34,048 nucleotides of DNA from an uncultured Prevotella sp. (GTDB taxonomy: Bacteria; Bacteroidota; Bacteroidia; Bacteroidales; Bacteroidaceae), in assembly GCA_902798285.1 (NCBI GenBank), contig CADBVZ010000027.1:1-34048 (forward strand). Direction: 5' to 3'. How positions within the stretch are numbered: position 1 is the stretch's first letter; each line of letters opens with the position of its first letter. The translations under genes were made by a program, and so were the position numbers. The notes beneath the pieces were generated by a model. The model had not been told where the DNA came from. It was given only the letters and a program-made list of their open reading frames with translations, and did no database searches. This document shows, in pieces, positions 15,142 to 22,913 of the stretch.

Positions 15142-15669
15142 ATGACAGATTTTAAAGACCTGGCGCAGATGCGCCGCAGCCACCGTAAGTTTACCCAAGA
15201 GGAAATAGATCCGGAACACCTGAAGTTGATACTTCGTGCCGCCCTGATGTCGCCCACATCGAAGAGTCAGAGAGCTTGGCATTTTGTAGTTGTAGACGAT
15301 AAACTCGACCTTGAGAAACTGGCCGATGCCAAGAATCTGGGCTCGCAGTTCCTGAAGGATGCACCTGTGGCTATTGTGGTGCTGGGTGATCCCATGCAGA
15401 ATGATTGTTGGGTGGAGGATGGATCTATTGCTGCCATCTCCATGCAGTATCAGGCAGAGGAACTGGGACTGGGTTCGTGTTGGATTCAGATGCGTGGACG
15501 TGGACTTGACGATGGCACCACAGCCGATACCGTGATTCGTGGTGTGCTGGATATTCCCGATAATATGAATTGTCTGTGTATTCTGGCTATTGGACACTGG
15601 ACGGATGAGCGCAAGCCTCAGAGCGAGGATAAACTGAAGTGGGAGAATGTACACCTCAATAAATTTTAG
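15142..15669 (+). CDS. Nitroreductase-family flavoprotein, 175 aa
   Basis: A compact member of the nitroreductase (FMN) superfamily: RRSHRKFTQEEI near the N-terminus supplies the phosphate-binding Arg residues, followed by LRAALMSPTSKSQRAW. The C-terminal half has VVLGDP and LGLGSCWIQMRGR. These enzymes use FMN and NAD(P)H to reduce nitro groups, quinones or flavins; the physiological substrate is unknown. ATG 15142 is chosen because the promoter box at 15113-15120 excludes the in-frame ATG at 15079. The next gene starts 23 nt later, so it probably heads an operon with the HAD phosphatase and Maf. Confidence 0.88.
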   Translation: MTDFKDLAQMRRSHRKFTQEEIDPEHLKLILRAALMSPTSKSQRAWHFVVVDDKLDLEKLADAKNLGSQFLKDAPVAIVVLGDPMQNDCWVEDGSIAAISMQYQAEELGLGSCWIQMRGRGLDDGTTADTVIRGVLDIPDNMNCLCILAIGHWTDERKPQSEDKLKWENVHLNKF

Positions 15670-15692
15670 TTGACAGTTGACAGTTGATAGTT
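15669..15692 (+). repeat. Tandem heptamer TTGACAG spacer
   Basis: AGTTGACAGTTGACAGTTGA shows a 7-nt period, degenerating at its end (TTGATAG). It fills the space between the nitroreductase stop and the next start. Confidence 0.7.
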
Positions 15693-16211
15693 ATGATCAA
15701 TTACGATTTGAATAAGATACGGGCGGTGATCTTCGATATCGATGGTGTGCTGAGTTCTGAAACGATCACACTTTCGGAAGAAGGTGTGCCCCTTCGCACT
15801 GTGAATATTAAAGACGGTTATGCTATTCAGTTGGCCATGAAACTTGGGCTGAGAATAGCCATCATGACGGGGGCTAACGTGAGCAGTATCCGTCGCCGTT
15901 ATGAGGGACTTGGTGTGGAGGATATCTATACGGGTTGCGCCATCAAGATAGAAACCTATGAGACTTTCCTGAAGAAATACGGACTGACTGACGAGGAGAT
16001 TATGTACATGGGCGATGATATTCCTGACTTGGAGATCATGCGTCGCGTGGGTTGTCCTGTTTGTCCGAAGGATGCTTGTCCTGAGATTAAGGAAGCAAGT
16101 ATCTATGTGAGCGATCGCATAGGTGGCCATGGATGTGGGCGCGATGTGATCGAGCAGATTCTTCGTACGCAAGGCAAGTGGGTGATGGATAAGAAAGCAT
16201 TCGGATGGTGA
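15693..16211 (+). CDS. kdsC: KdsC-like HAD phosphatase (KDO-8-phosphate phosphatase), 172 aa
   Basis: HAD motif I FDIDGVLS sits at residues 12-19 with the two catalytic Asp. MTGANVSSIRRRYEGLGV carries the motif II Thr and the KdsC-type Arg pair. The Lys of IKIETY is motif III, and MGDDIPDLEIM is motif IV. The size (172 aa, no cap domain) matches KdsC, which removes phosphate from KDO-8-phosphate in the synthesis of the lipid A inner core; related enzymes act on other nonulosonates. ATG 15693 is preferred to an in-frame TTG at 15684 that lies in the heptamer repeat. Maf follows closely, an arrangement I recall as common in Bacteroidetes. Confidence 0.88.
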   Translation: MINYDLNKIRAVIFDIDGVLSSETITLSEEGVPLRTVNIKDGYAIQLAMKLGLRIAIMTGANVSSIRRRYEGLGVEDIYTGCAIKIETYETFLKKYGLTDEEIMYMGDDIPDLEIMRRVGCPVCPKDACPEIKEASIYVSDRIGGHGCGRDVIEQILRTQGKWVMDKKAFGW

Positions 16212-16237
16212 TGAGAATTGAAAATTGAGAATTGAGA

Positions 16238-16810
16238 GTGGAGAGATTTAAAATCATTTTAGCGAGTAATTCGCCGAGGCGCAAGGAACTTCTGGGTGGC
16301 TTAGGCTTGCCCTTCGAAGTAAGAGTGATGGATGGCATCGATGAGAGCTATCCCGCCACAATGCCTGTATCAGAGGTGGCTCTTCATATTGCTGGACTGA
16401 AGGCTGATGCCTATCGAAAAACGATGGCGAAAGACGAGCTGATTATTACGGCAGATACCGTAGTGATTGTAGGTAATGAGATTCTGGGCAAACCTCATGA
16501 TGAAGCCGATGCGATCCGTATGCTAAAACTTCTGAGCGGACGAACTCATCAGGTGACAACGGGTGTATGCTTGATAGCCGATAATTGGGAGCGCCGATTC
16601 TCTGTGACTACCGATGTGACCTTCAAGGAACTCACCGACGAGGAGATAAATTATTATATTGATACCTACAAACCATTTGATAAGGCTGGTGCCTACGGCA
16701 TTCAGGAATGGATAGGATACATAGGTGTAACAGCGCTGAAAGGCAGTTACTACAACGTGATGGGGCTTCCAGTGCAACGCATATACGAAGCACTGAAAAC
16801 CATCATCTGA
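16238..16810 (+). CDS. maf: Maf-family nucleoside triphosphate pyrophosphatase, 190 aa
   Basis: The hallmark ASNSPRRKELL lies at the N-terminus. ITADTVV follows in the middle with the acidic metal ligand, then GKPHDEADAIRML and the C-terminal YGIQEW. Maf proteins hydrolyse non-canonical or modified NTPs (dTTP/UTP or m7GTP subfamilies) and are linked to septum control. Start choice is uncertain: no ATG is available, and GTG 16238 and TTG 16232 are 6 nt apart in frame. GTG is taken here. The leader is a run of AATTGAGA-type repeats. It is the last gene of the nitroreductase-kdsC-maf group and convergent with prmA, 13 nt away. Confidence 0.9.
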   Translation: MERFKIILASNSPRRKELLGGLGLPFEVRVMDGIDESYPATMPVSEVALHIAGLKADAYRKTMAKDELIITADTVVIVGNEILGKPHDEADAIRMLKLLSGRTHQVTTGVCLIADNWERRFSVTTDVTFKELTDEEINYYIDTYKPFDKAGAYGIQEWIGYIGVTALKGSYYNVMGLPVQRIYEALKTII

Positions 16811-16823
16811 TTTCTTAGATAGA

Positions 16824-17708
16824 TTATGAGTTGAAGACCAGACAACACCAGTTCTGGTCTTCTTTTTGTTGCTGGAGGGTGAGTCCTAATGTCTTGGCCT
16901 TATCCACAAGCATGGGTGCATCTTCCGTGTAGAATCCACTGAGGATGAGTTTAGCACCAGAAGCCATCTTCTCGCGGAACATCGGCATATCGGCCAAGAG
17001 GATATTACGATTGATATTTGCCAAAACAAGATCGAACGTTCCTTCCACCTTATTTAATATAGTGGCATCACCAAGAAGTGACTTGAATCTGTCGTCAACG
17101 AAATTGATGACAGCATTATGGCGCGCATTATCCACACTCCATTCATCGATATCATAACCCACAGCCTGGGCAGCGCCCAGTTTCAGGGCAGTGATGGAAA
17201 GGATGCCTGTGCCTGTGCCGCAATCGAGAACTCTTAGAGGTGAGGGAATAGATAGGAGGGTTCCGCAGATCATACGAGTCGTCTCGTGGGTGCCTGTGCC
17301 GAAAGCTAGCTTTGCATCGATCTCGATGGCAATAGCATCATCTGGCATAGACTCGGGCAAATGTCGTCCGTCGTGAATCACGATGGTAGGATATCTCTCA
17401 CCACTCACCTCTGGCTTCTCCCCACTAATCACTATCGGCTCGAAACCTTCCTGCTCCCATTGCTCGTTCCAGTCGCGATCCTCAGCCTCGTGGATATCGT
17501 AGGTAATAGAAACGCCTTCGAAGGGGAAATCGGCGATAGTGGTCCGTAATGTTTCCTCGTCGAAAAGTGATTGCTGAACGTAACCCTTGAGTCCATTTTC
17601 TGTTTCCTCAAAGGTCTCGAATCCTGCCTCTCCTGCCATTGCTGCTAATACGTCGCAAGCATCGGAAGAGTAGGGCGAAACGGTGAATATTGCTTCGAAA
17701 TACTTCAT
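16824..17708 (-). CDS. prmA: Ribosomal protein L11 methyltransferase, 294 aa
   Basis: The Rossmann methyltransferase core begins with VLDCGTGTGILSITALKLGA (SAM motif I), followed by GYDIDEWSV and the catalytic-region signature LANINRNIL. The N-terminal ~110 residues match the PrmA substrate-recognition domain that contacts L11. PrmA trimethylates L11 in the ribosomal stalk base. Length is normal. The gene is divergent from the exported Tyr/Gly-rich protein. The 154-nt gap carries two inverted repeats and a -7 box for each direction (17729-17736 minus, 17802-17809 plus). Confidence 0.92.
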   Translation of the reverse strand: MKYFEAIFTVSPYSSDACDVLAAMAGEAGFETFEETENGLKGYVQQSLFDEETLRTTIADFPFEGVSITYDIHEAEDRDWNEQWEQEGFEPIVISGEKPEVSGERYPTIVIHDGRHLPESMPDDAIAIEIDAKLAFGTGTHETTRMICGTLLSIPSPLRVLDCGTGTGILSITALKLGAAQAVGYDIDEWSVDNARHNAVINFVDDRFKSLLGDATILNKVEGTFDLVLANINRNILLADMPMFREKMASGAKLILSGFYTEDAPMLVDKAKTLGLTLQQQKEDQNWCCLVFNS

Positions 17709-17728
17709 CTGGATGTTAATTTTTAATG

Positions 17729-17736
17729 CAAAATTA
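17729..17736 (-). promoter_or_regulatory. -7 box of prmA
   Basis: TAATTTTG on the minus strand, about 20 nt before the start codon. No -33 TTTG is seen. The dyad at 17744-17757 lies just upstream of it. Confidence 0.45.
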
Positions 17737-17743
17737 CAAAAAA

Positions 17744-17781
17744 TAGGGAAAATCCTATCATAAGTTAGGGTTTTTCCCTAA
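17744..17781. promoter_or_regulatory. Pair of TAGGG-type inverted repeats, operator-like
   Basis: TAGGGAAAATCCTA (17744-17757) and TTAGGGTTTTTCCCTAA (17765-17781) are both dyads, with centres about 22 nt apart. The two are also roughly inverted copies of each other. They sit between the -7 boxes of two divergent genes, the left one near the prmA promoter and the right one where the -33 element of the other gene should be. No T-run terminator logic applies. A transcription factor site is the likeliest reading. Confidence 0.5.
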
Positions 17782-17801
17782 TTTTGCACTAAAATTCGTT
17801 G

Positions 17802-17809
17802 TATTTTTG
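17802..17809 (+). promoter_or_regulatory. -7 box of the Tyr/Gly-rich protein gene
   Basis: TATTTTTG about 55 nt before ATG 17863. The nearest upstream TTTG (17783-17786) is only 15 nt away, so the -33 element is poor and may need an activator. Confidence 0.5.
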
Positions 17810-17862
17810 CATCGTGATCCTCTGTATAGAGGGTAAATGTATAATTTTTAAAGTGAAATGAT

Positions 17863-18873
17863 ATGAAAAAACTGTTGCTGATTTCCCTGCTTATCGGAGC
17901 CATGCCGCTGGCTATGATGGCTCAGGATGATGATCTCTATTTCGTGCCTAAGAAGAAACAGGCATCGAAAGTGGAGAAGGTGACGGAGATATATACTTTG
18001 CCATCGGAGGCTCAGTATGAAGGTAGTAATCGTACGGTAGATGAATACAATCGTCGTACGTTAAGTACATACGAGGTGATTGATGGTGACTCGACCAAGT
18101 TAGATGTCATCGACTTTACTGAGGGAAAAGGTGTTTATCCAGATTCCTTGCAGGATGAAGACTTCAAACTGACGAAGAAGATGCTGCGCTTCGAGGATTA
18201 CGACATCAGCAATAATGCTGCCTTCTGGGCTGGCTATCATATTGGTCTGTCGTACTGGCATTCACCTTGGTACTACAGCCGTTATGGATGGGGATGGTAC
18301 GATCCCTGGTATGATCCCTGGTACTATGGAGGCTGGTATAGCAGCTATTATCCTTGGTATGATCCCTGGTATTATCCATACGGATATGGCTATTACGCCT
18401 GGTATTCTCCGTACTATTACGGTTGGGGTTATCCTTATTATTACTATGGTTGGGGCTATCCTTACTATTATGGAGGAGGTGGCCATTCTCACTACTATGG
18501 TCATACAGGCAATGCCGGAACTATCGATCGTCGTGGCGGCAGTCATCATCCCATCTATGGTAGCAGAGGATCGATTGCCAACAACTCACAGCGTAGTGGC
18601 AGTCTAAGAGATCGTGCATCACGCATGAGTGGCGGACAGGTTTACAGCAGCGGCAATTCAAACCGTAGTCGCAGTGGTAACTTTGGTGGCTATCGTGGCA
18701 GCTCTTCTAACTCTAGCAGAGGTACCTATAATAGTGGTAGCAGCAGTTCTCGCAGCAGTGGCAGCTATAGCAGCGGAGGTGGTCGCAGTAGCGGTGGCGG
18801 CGGCTTCAGCGGCGGAGGTGGTCGCAGTAGTGGCGGCGGAGGCGGTGGTGGCCGCATGGGCGGACGCAGATAA
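17863..18873 (+). CDS. Exported Tyr/Trp/Gly-rich low-complexity protein, 336 aa
   Basis: A Sec signal peptide (MKKLLLISLLIGAMPLAMMA, cleavage before QDDD) leads a mature protein in three zones. Residues about 20-125 are ordinary and acidic. About 125-215 are crowded with Tyr, Trp, Pro and Gly, with repeats such as WYDPWYY and GWGYPYYY. About 215-336 are Ser/Gly/Arg-rich and disordered, ending in a GGGGRMGGRR type tail. No enzyme motif is visible. It probably works at the cell surface or periplasm, as a sticky or assembling protein. A FadL-type porin gene follows 51 nt later with no terminator between. Whether they act together is unknown. Confidence 0.85.
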   Translation: MKKLLLISLLIGAMPLAMMAQDDDLYFVPKKKQASKVEKVTEIYTLPSEAQYEGSNRTVDEYNRRTLSTYEVIDGDSTKLDVIDFTEGKGVYPDSLQDEDFKLTKKMLRFEDYDISNNAAFWAGYHIGLSYWHSPWYYSRYGWGWYDPWYDPWYYGGWYSSYYPWYDPWYYPYGYGYYAWYSPYYYGWGYPYYYYGWGYPYYYGGGGHSHYYGHTGNAGTIDRRGGSHHPIYGSRGSIANNSQRSGSLRDRASRMSGGQVYSSGNSNRSRSGNFGGYRGSSSNSSRGTYNSGSSSSRSSGSYSSGGGRSSGGGGFSGGGGRSSGGGGGGGRMGGRR

Positions 18874-18924
18874 GATTGAAGATTTATAATTGAAAATTGA
18901 AAAGAAATTAATTATATTTTGCTT

Positions 18925-20493
18925 ATGAAGAAGATTGTGATGGCAGCTTTAGCATTGGCAGCAGTTCTGCCTGCGGCTGCACAGGATACATACGAAAGCG
19001 CTCGCTTGCTGGGCAGCGACCTGAATGGTACAGCCCGCTATGTGGGTATGGGTGGTGCGATGGATGCACTGGGTGCTGATATCTCTACTATCTCGACGAA
19101 CCCTGCTGGTATCGGACTCTTCCGTCACTCAACCATTAACTTGAGTCTCGGTTTGCAGTCTCAGATGGATGTAGAGAAGTTCGACGGACTGAATAAGACA
19201 GTGATGAGCTTCGACCAGATGGGCTTTGTGTATTCACAGCGCATCAGCGACAGATCGTTCATCAATGTAGGTTTCAACTATCACAAGAGTCGTAACTTCG
19301 ATCAGATTCTTTCGGCTGCAAATTCGCTGAGCGGTTGTTCGCAGAATGGTCTGACGTTTGAGAAGGGAACTCTTGACGATGCACGTCATGGTGGCTATAC
19401 ACTCGACTTCAATAAAGATGGTGACGTGATCGGATGGGATGGCGGTTCAGACTATCGTGCGCAGACCTATTCACAGGCTGACTATATGAATGCCAACGTG
19501 CTGCTGCTCGATCCTGACGATGAGTACTTCTATTTCAACGATGCCAATGCCTATTCGTTCGACAGAGCACATCGTGGCTGGATAGCCGACTATGACTTCA
19601 ACATCAGTGGTAACCATCAGGACCGTTTCTATTGGGGTATCACCATTGGCGTAAAGGATGTTCACTACAAGGGTTATTCTGAGTATGCTGAGACATTGTT
19701 GGATAATACTGGTGTTTGTGGCTCAGTGGCCTATGGCGATGAGCGTAAGATCAAGGGTACAGGATTCGATGTAAAGGCAGGTGTCATCATCCGTCCTATT
19801 GAGGATTCTCCTTTCCGCTTCGGCTTATCAGTATCTACGCCTACTTGGTACAGTCTCACCTCCAGCAATTCGAGCCTCATGCTGAACAATACGCCTTATG
19901 GCGCCTGGGATAATGGTGTGAGTGAAGAGAGCTATGATTTCCAATTCTATACCCCATGGAAGTTTGGTGCCAGCATCGGTCATACCATTGGTACAAATGT
20001 AGCAATTGGCTTAGGTTATGAGTACAGCGATTATGGAGCCAGCCAGAACCGTATCATCGATGGCTATGACTATTACGACAATGCAGAGAGTTCAACCGAT
20101 GAGCTGATGAAGCGCAATACGGAGAAGGCTCTGAAGGGTGTTCACAACCTGAAGGCTGGTATCGAGATCAAGCCTGCCACTCCGTTGGCTATTCGTCTCG
20201 GTTACAACTATGTTTCTTCAGCTTACAATACCGATGGTGTTCGCGATATGATGATCGACTCGCCTGGTGTGATGTATGCCTCTACTACCGACTATGTCAA
20301 TTGGAAGGGCACGAATCGCTTTACCTGTGGCTTGGGATATAAAGCGGGTGGTTTTGCTGTCGATCTGGCTTATCAGTACAGCGCCACTAATGGTGAGTTT
20401 CATCCTTTCCAGGATTATGCTGGCAGAGTGTCAACAACTGACGTTAGTAACAAGCGTCATAATGTGCTGTTGACACTGGGATATACCTTCTAA
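18925..20493 (+). CDS. OmpP1/FadL-family outer-membrane protein, 522 aa
   Basis: Signal peptide MKKIVMAALALAAVLPAAAQ, then the family's N-terminal landmark: GTARYVGMGGAMDALGADIS and STNPAGIGLFR. This corresponds to the plug segment with the NPA motif of FadL-type channels. The rest is amphipathic beta-strand sequence ending in aromatic VLLTLGYTF, a typical C-terminal signature of outer-membrane barrels. FadL proteins import hydrophobic compounds such as fatty acids or aromatics. ATG 18925 is preferred to a TTG 6 nt upstream. A strong terminator follows at 20524-20557. Confidence 0.88.
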   Translation: MKKIVMAALALAAVLPAAAQDTYESARLLGSDLNGTARYVGMGGAMDALGADISTISTNPAGIGLFRHSTINLSLGLQSQMDVEKFDGLNKTVMSFDQMGFVYSQRISDRSFINVGFNYHKSRNFDQILSAANSLSGCSQNGLTFEKGTLDDARHGGYTLDFNKDGDVIGWDGGSDYRAQTYSQADYMNANVLLLDPDDEYFYFNDANAYSFDRAHRGWIADYDFNISGNHQDRFYWGITIGVKDVHYKGYSEYAETLLDNTGVCGSVAYGDERKIKGTGFDVKAGVIIRPIEDSPFRFGLSVSTPTWYSLTSSNSSLMLNNTPYGAWDNGVSEESYDFQFYTPWKFGASIGHTIGTNVAIGLGYEYSDYGASQNRIIDGYDYYDNAESSTDELMKRNTEKALKGVHNLKAGIEIKPATPLAIRLGYNYVSSAYNTDGVRDMMIDSPGVMYASTTDYVNWKGTNRFTCGLGYKAGGFAVDLAYQYSATNGEFHPFQDYAGRVSTTDVSNKRHNVLLTLGYTF

Positions 20494-20523
20494 GCACAAA
20501 ATTTGAATAGCATCTGAATAATC

Positions 20524-20557
20524 ATGCGGCTTTATGCAAATAAGGCCGCATTTTTTT
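20524..20557 (+). terminator. Intrinsic terminator after the FadL-like gene
   Basis: A 12-bp stem (20524-20535 with 20540-20551, one G-U pair) with loop GCAA and a T7 run. The T-run also contributes the TTTG of the next promoter. Confidence 0.88.
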
Positions 20558-20586
20558 GGCTGTTTGGCTGAAAAGTCGTACCTTTG
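20555..20586 (+). promoter_or_regulatory. Promoter of iorA (TTTG, 20 nt, TACCTTTG)
   Basis: TTTG 20555-20558 is the end of the terminator T-run plus a G. TACCTTTG is at 20579-20586. The spacer is exactly 20 nt and the predicted leader about 35 nt. Confidence 0.72.
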
Positions 20587-20624
20587 CGGGCAATAGTCAA
20601 ATTGTTAATATTCAAATAATCAAA

Positions 20625-22232
20625 ATGAAAAAGCTTTTATTGGGAGACGAGGCAATTGCTCAGGGCGCTATCGATGCTGGTCTGAGTGGTGTTTACGCCT
20701 ATCCAGGTACTCCTTCAACGGAGATTACGGAGTATATCCAGGAGTCGCCTGTTGCCAAGGAGCGCAACATTCATCGTCGTTGGAGCACTAATGAGAAAAC
20801 GGCTATGGAGGCTGCGCTTGGTATGTCGTATATGGGCAAGAGGGCATTGGTGTGTATGAAACATGTGGGACTGAATGTCTGCGCCGATCCGTTTGTAAAC
20901 TCGGCAATGACTGGTACCAATGGTGGTGTGGTAGTGTTGGTGGCTGATGACCCCTCGATGCACTCATCGCAGGACGAGCAGGACTCTCGCTTCTATGCCA
21001 AGTTCGCCATGATTCCCACGCTGGAGCCTAGTTCTCAGCAGGAGGCCTACGACATGATGCAGGAGGCTTTCGATATGTCTGAGAATCTGCATCTGCCAAT
21101 CCTGATGCGTGTCACTACTCGCATGGCTCACTCTCGTGCCGTTGTAGAAGTTAAGGAAGAGTCACGTCCTCAGAATGAATTGAACTATGATGCTCAGGCT
21201 TCTAACTGGGTATTGCTGCCAGCCTTTGCTCGTAAGCGTAACGTAGTGGTTACTGGTCAGCAGCCCTTACTGGAGCAGATGGCCGTAGACAGCAAATATA
21301 ATAAGTATATCGATGGTAAGGATCATAAGTTAGGCATTATCGCCAGCGGTATTGCTTATAACTATCTGATGGAGTGTTATCCTGAGGGATGTCCTTTCCC
21401 TGTACTGAAGATTTCGCAGTATCCTATTCCCAAGAAACTCATTCGTCGTATGACTGACGATTGCGAGATCGTTCTGATTGCCGAAGAGGGTCAGCCGTTC
21501 ATCGAGGATCAGGTTCGTGGTGTGATGCCAGGCAATGCTGTGATTAAGGGTCGCCTGACTGGTGAACTGCCTCGTACTGGCGAGTTGAATCCAGACTTCC
21601 TGAAGAAGGCTCTGGGTATTGAGAGCAGCGAGAGTTATGCTCCTTGCGAGGATGTAACCCCACGTCCACCTGCACTCTGTCAGGGTTGTGGTCATCGCGA
21701 CGTTTATACTGCTCTTAATGAGGTATTGAAGGAGTATCCCAATGCACGTGTGTTTGGTGATATCGGTTGCTATACACTCGGATTCCTGCCTCCATACAAG
21801 GCTATTCACTCATGTGTAGATATGGGTGCTTCGATCACGATGGCCAAAGGTGCCAGCGACGCAGGTCAGTGGCCAGCTGTTGCCATCATCGGTGACTCTA
21901 CCTTTACCCATAGTGGTATGACCGGTCTGCTCGATGCCATCAACGAGAATGCTGATATCACAGTAATTATCAGCGATAACCTGACAACGGCTATGACTGG
22001 TGGTCAGGACTCTGCTGGTACTAATAAGTTCGAGGCTATCTGTAAGGGTCTTGGTCTGAGCGAAGATCACCTGAAAGTGGTGAACCCCATCCCCAAGAAC
22101 ATGCCGGAGATTACAGCTGCCATCCGTGAGGAGATCAACTATCATGGTGTGAGCGTGATTATTCCTCGTCGTGAATGTATGCAGACGCTGCAGCGCCACC
22201 TCAAACAGAAAAAGGCAGCAGAGAAAAAGTAG
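20625..22232 (+). CDS. iorA: Indolepyruvate:ferredoxin oxidoreductase alpha subunit (short form), 535 aa
   Basis: Thiamine-diphosphate enzyme that oxidatively decarboxylates aryl-pyruvates to aryl-acyl-CoA, reducing ferredoxin. The N-terminal pyrimidine-binding region has YPGTPSTEITEYI and STNEKTAMEAALGMSYMGKR. The C-terminal TPP region has LCQGCGHRDVYTAL, GDIGCYTLG and GDSTFTHSGMTGLLDA. Classical IorA ends with a two-cluster [4Fe-4S] ferredoxin domain; here the chain stops about where that would begin, with a Lys-rich tail and no CxxCxxC motif, so electrons must leave by another route. ATG 20625 follows a good promoter at 20555-20586. It forms an operon with iorB, 22 nt downstream. Confidence 0.92.
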   Translation: MKKLLLGDEAIAQGAIDAGLSGVYAYPGTPSTEITEYIQESPVAKERNIHRRWSTNEKTAMEAALGMSYMGKRALVCMKHVGLNVCADPFVNSAMTGTNGGVVVLVADDPSMHSSQDEQDSRFYAKFAMIPTLEPSSQQEAYDMMQEAFDMSENLHLPILMRVTTRMAHSRAVVEVKEESRPQNELNYDAQASNWVLLPAFARKRNVVVTGQQPLLEQMAVDSKYNKYIDGKDHKLGIIASGIAYNYLMECYPEGCPFPVLKISQYPIPKKLIRRMTDDCEIVLIAEEGQPFIEDQVRGVMPGNAVIKGRLTGELPRTGELNPDFLKKALGIESSESYAPCEDVTPRPPALCQGCGHRDVYTALNEVLKEYPNARVFGDIGCYTLGFLPPYKAIHSCVDMGASITMAKGASDAGQWPAVAIIGDSTFTHSGMTGLLDAINENADITVIISDNLTTAMTGGQDSAGTNKFEAICKGLGLSEDHLKVVNPIPKNMPEITAAIREEINYHGVSVIIPRRECMQTLQRHLKQKKAAEKK

Positions 22233-22254
22233 GATTTTAGAATTAAGAATTAAG

Positions 22255-22827
22255 ATGAAAACAGATATTATACTTTGTGGAGTAGGAGGTCAGGGTATCC
22301 TCTCGATAGCCACCATCATTGGCGAAGCTGCCATGAAGGAGAACCTCTACATCAAGCAGGCTGAGGTTCATGGTATGAGTCAGCGTGGTGGCGACGTACA
22401 GTCGAATCTGCGTATCTCGAGCAATCCCATCAGCAGCGATCTGATTCCTCTGGGTGGTGCCGATGTCATCATCTCAATGGAGCCCATGGAGGCGCTGCGC
22501 TATCTGCCTTTCCTGGCTAAGGATGGTTGGATTATTACCTCGAGCGCTCCTTTTGTGAATATTCCAAACTATCCTGATATTGAGACTATTAAGAATGATT
22601 TGGCTGGTATCAAGAATGTAATTATTCTCGACATTGAACAGGCTGCCAAGGATAATGGTGTACCTCGTTCTGCCAATGTGATTCTGCTGGGTGCTGCCCA
22701 GAAGGCTCTTGGCATCGAGTACGATAAACTAGAGGATGCCATCCGTCGTGTCTTCGCCCGTAAAGGCGATGCCATCGTTGATGCCAACATCAAGGCCCTC
22801 GCTATCGGTAAAGCTGCTCAGAAATAA
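22255..22827 (+). CDS. iorB: Indolepyruvate:ferredoxin oxidoreductase beta subunit, 190 aa
   Basis: The gamma-type domain of 2-oxoacid:ferredoxin oxidoreductases: VGGQGILSIATIIGEAA near the N-terminus, then AEVHGMSQRGGDVQSNLR, the family signature. It pairs with IorA to form the enzyme that handles indole-, phenyl- and hydroxyphenylpyruvate. Length (190) is normal. ATG 22255 follows an AATTAAGAATTAAG spacer. It is followed by a palindromic repeat and an aminotransferase. Confidence 0.93.
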   Translation: MKTDIILCGVGGQGILSIATIIGEAAMKENLYIKQAEVHGMSQRGGDVQSNLRISSNPISSDLIPLGGADVIISMEPMEALRYLPFLAKDGWIITSSAPFVNIPNYPDIETIKNDLAGIKNVIILDIEQAAKDNGVPRSANVILLGAAQKALGIEYDKLEDAIRRVFARKGDAIVDANIKALAIGKAAQK

Positions 22828-22833
22828 TCATTA

Positions 22834-22895
22834 AACACAGAGGTACAGAGATACAGAGGATTTATTTAAACTCTGTACCTTTGTGCCTCTGTGTT
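22834..22895. repeat. Palindromic dispersed-type repeat, 25-nt arms
   Basis: AACACAGAGG-type left arm (22834-22858) and its near reverse complement (22871-22895, three mismatches that leave wobble pairs) enclose 12 nt. The arms are built from the unit ACAGAG. It lies between iorB and the aminotransferase gene, and the right arm contains TACCTTTG (22876-22883), a match to the -7 element. Confidence 0.8.
22876..22883 (+). promoter_or_regulatory. Possible -7 box inside the palindromic repeat
   Basis: TACCTTTG, 31 nt before ATG 22914. No TTTG lies at the right distance upstream, so promoter activity is uncertain. Confidence 0.35.
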
Positions 22896-22913
22896 GAAAA
22901 TATAGTATAAACA

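Noticed and set aside
18262-18607. Ile/Met-rich frames overlapping the Tyr/Gly-rich protein on both strands
   Set aside because: Produced by the repetitive TAT/GGT/TGG codons of the real gene.
17863-18873. CRISPR-like appearance of the repeated codon blocks
   Set aside because: Repeats are in-frame coding repeats of irregular length, not repeat-spacer units; no cas genes in the window.
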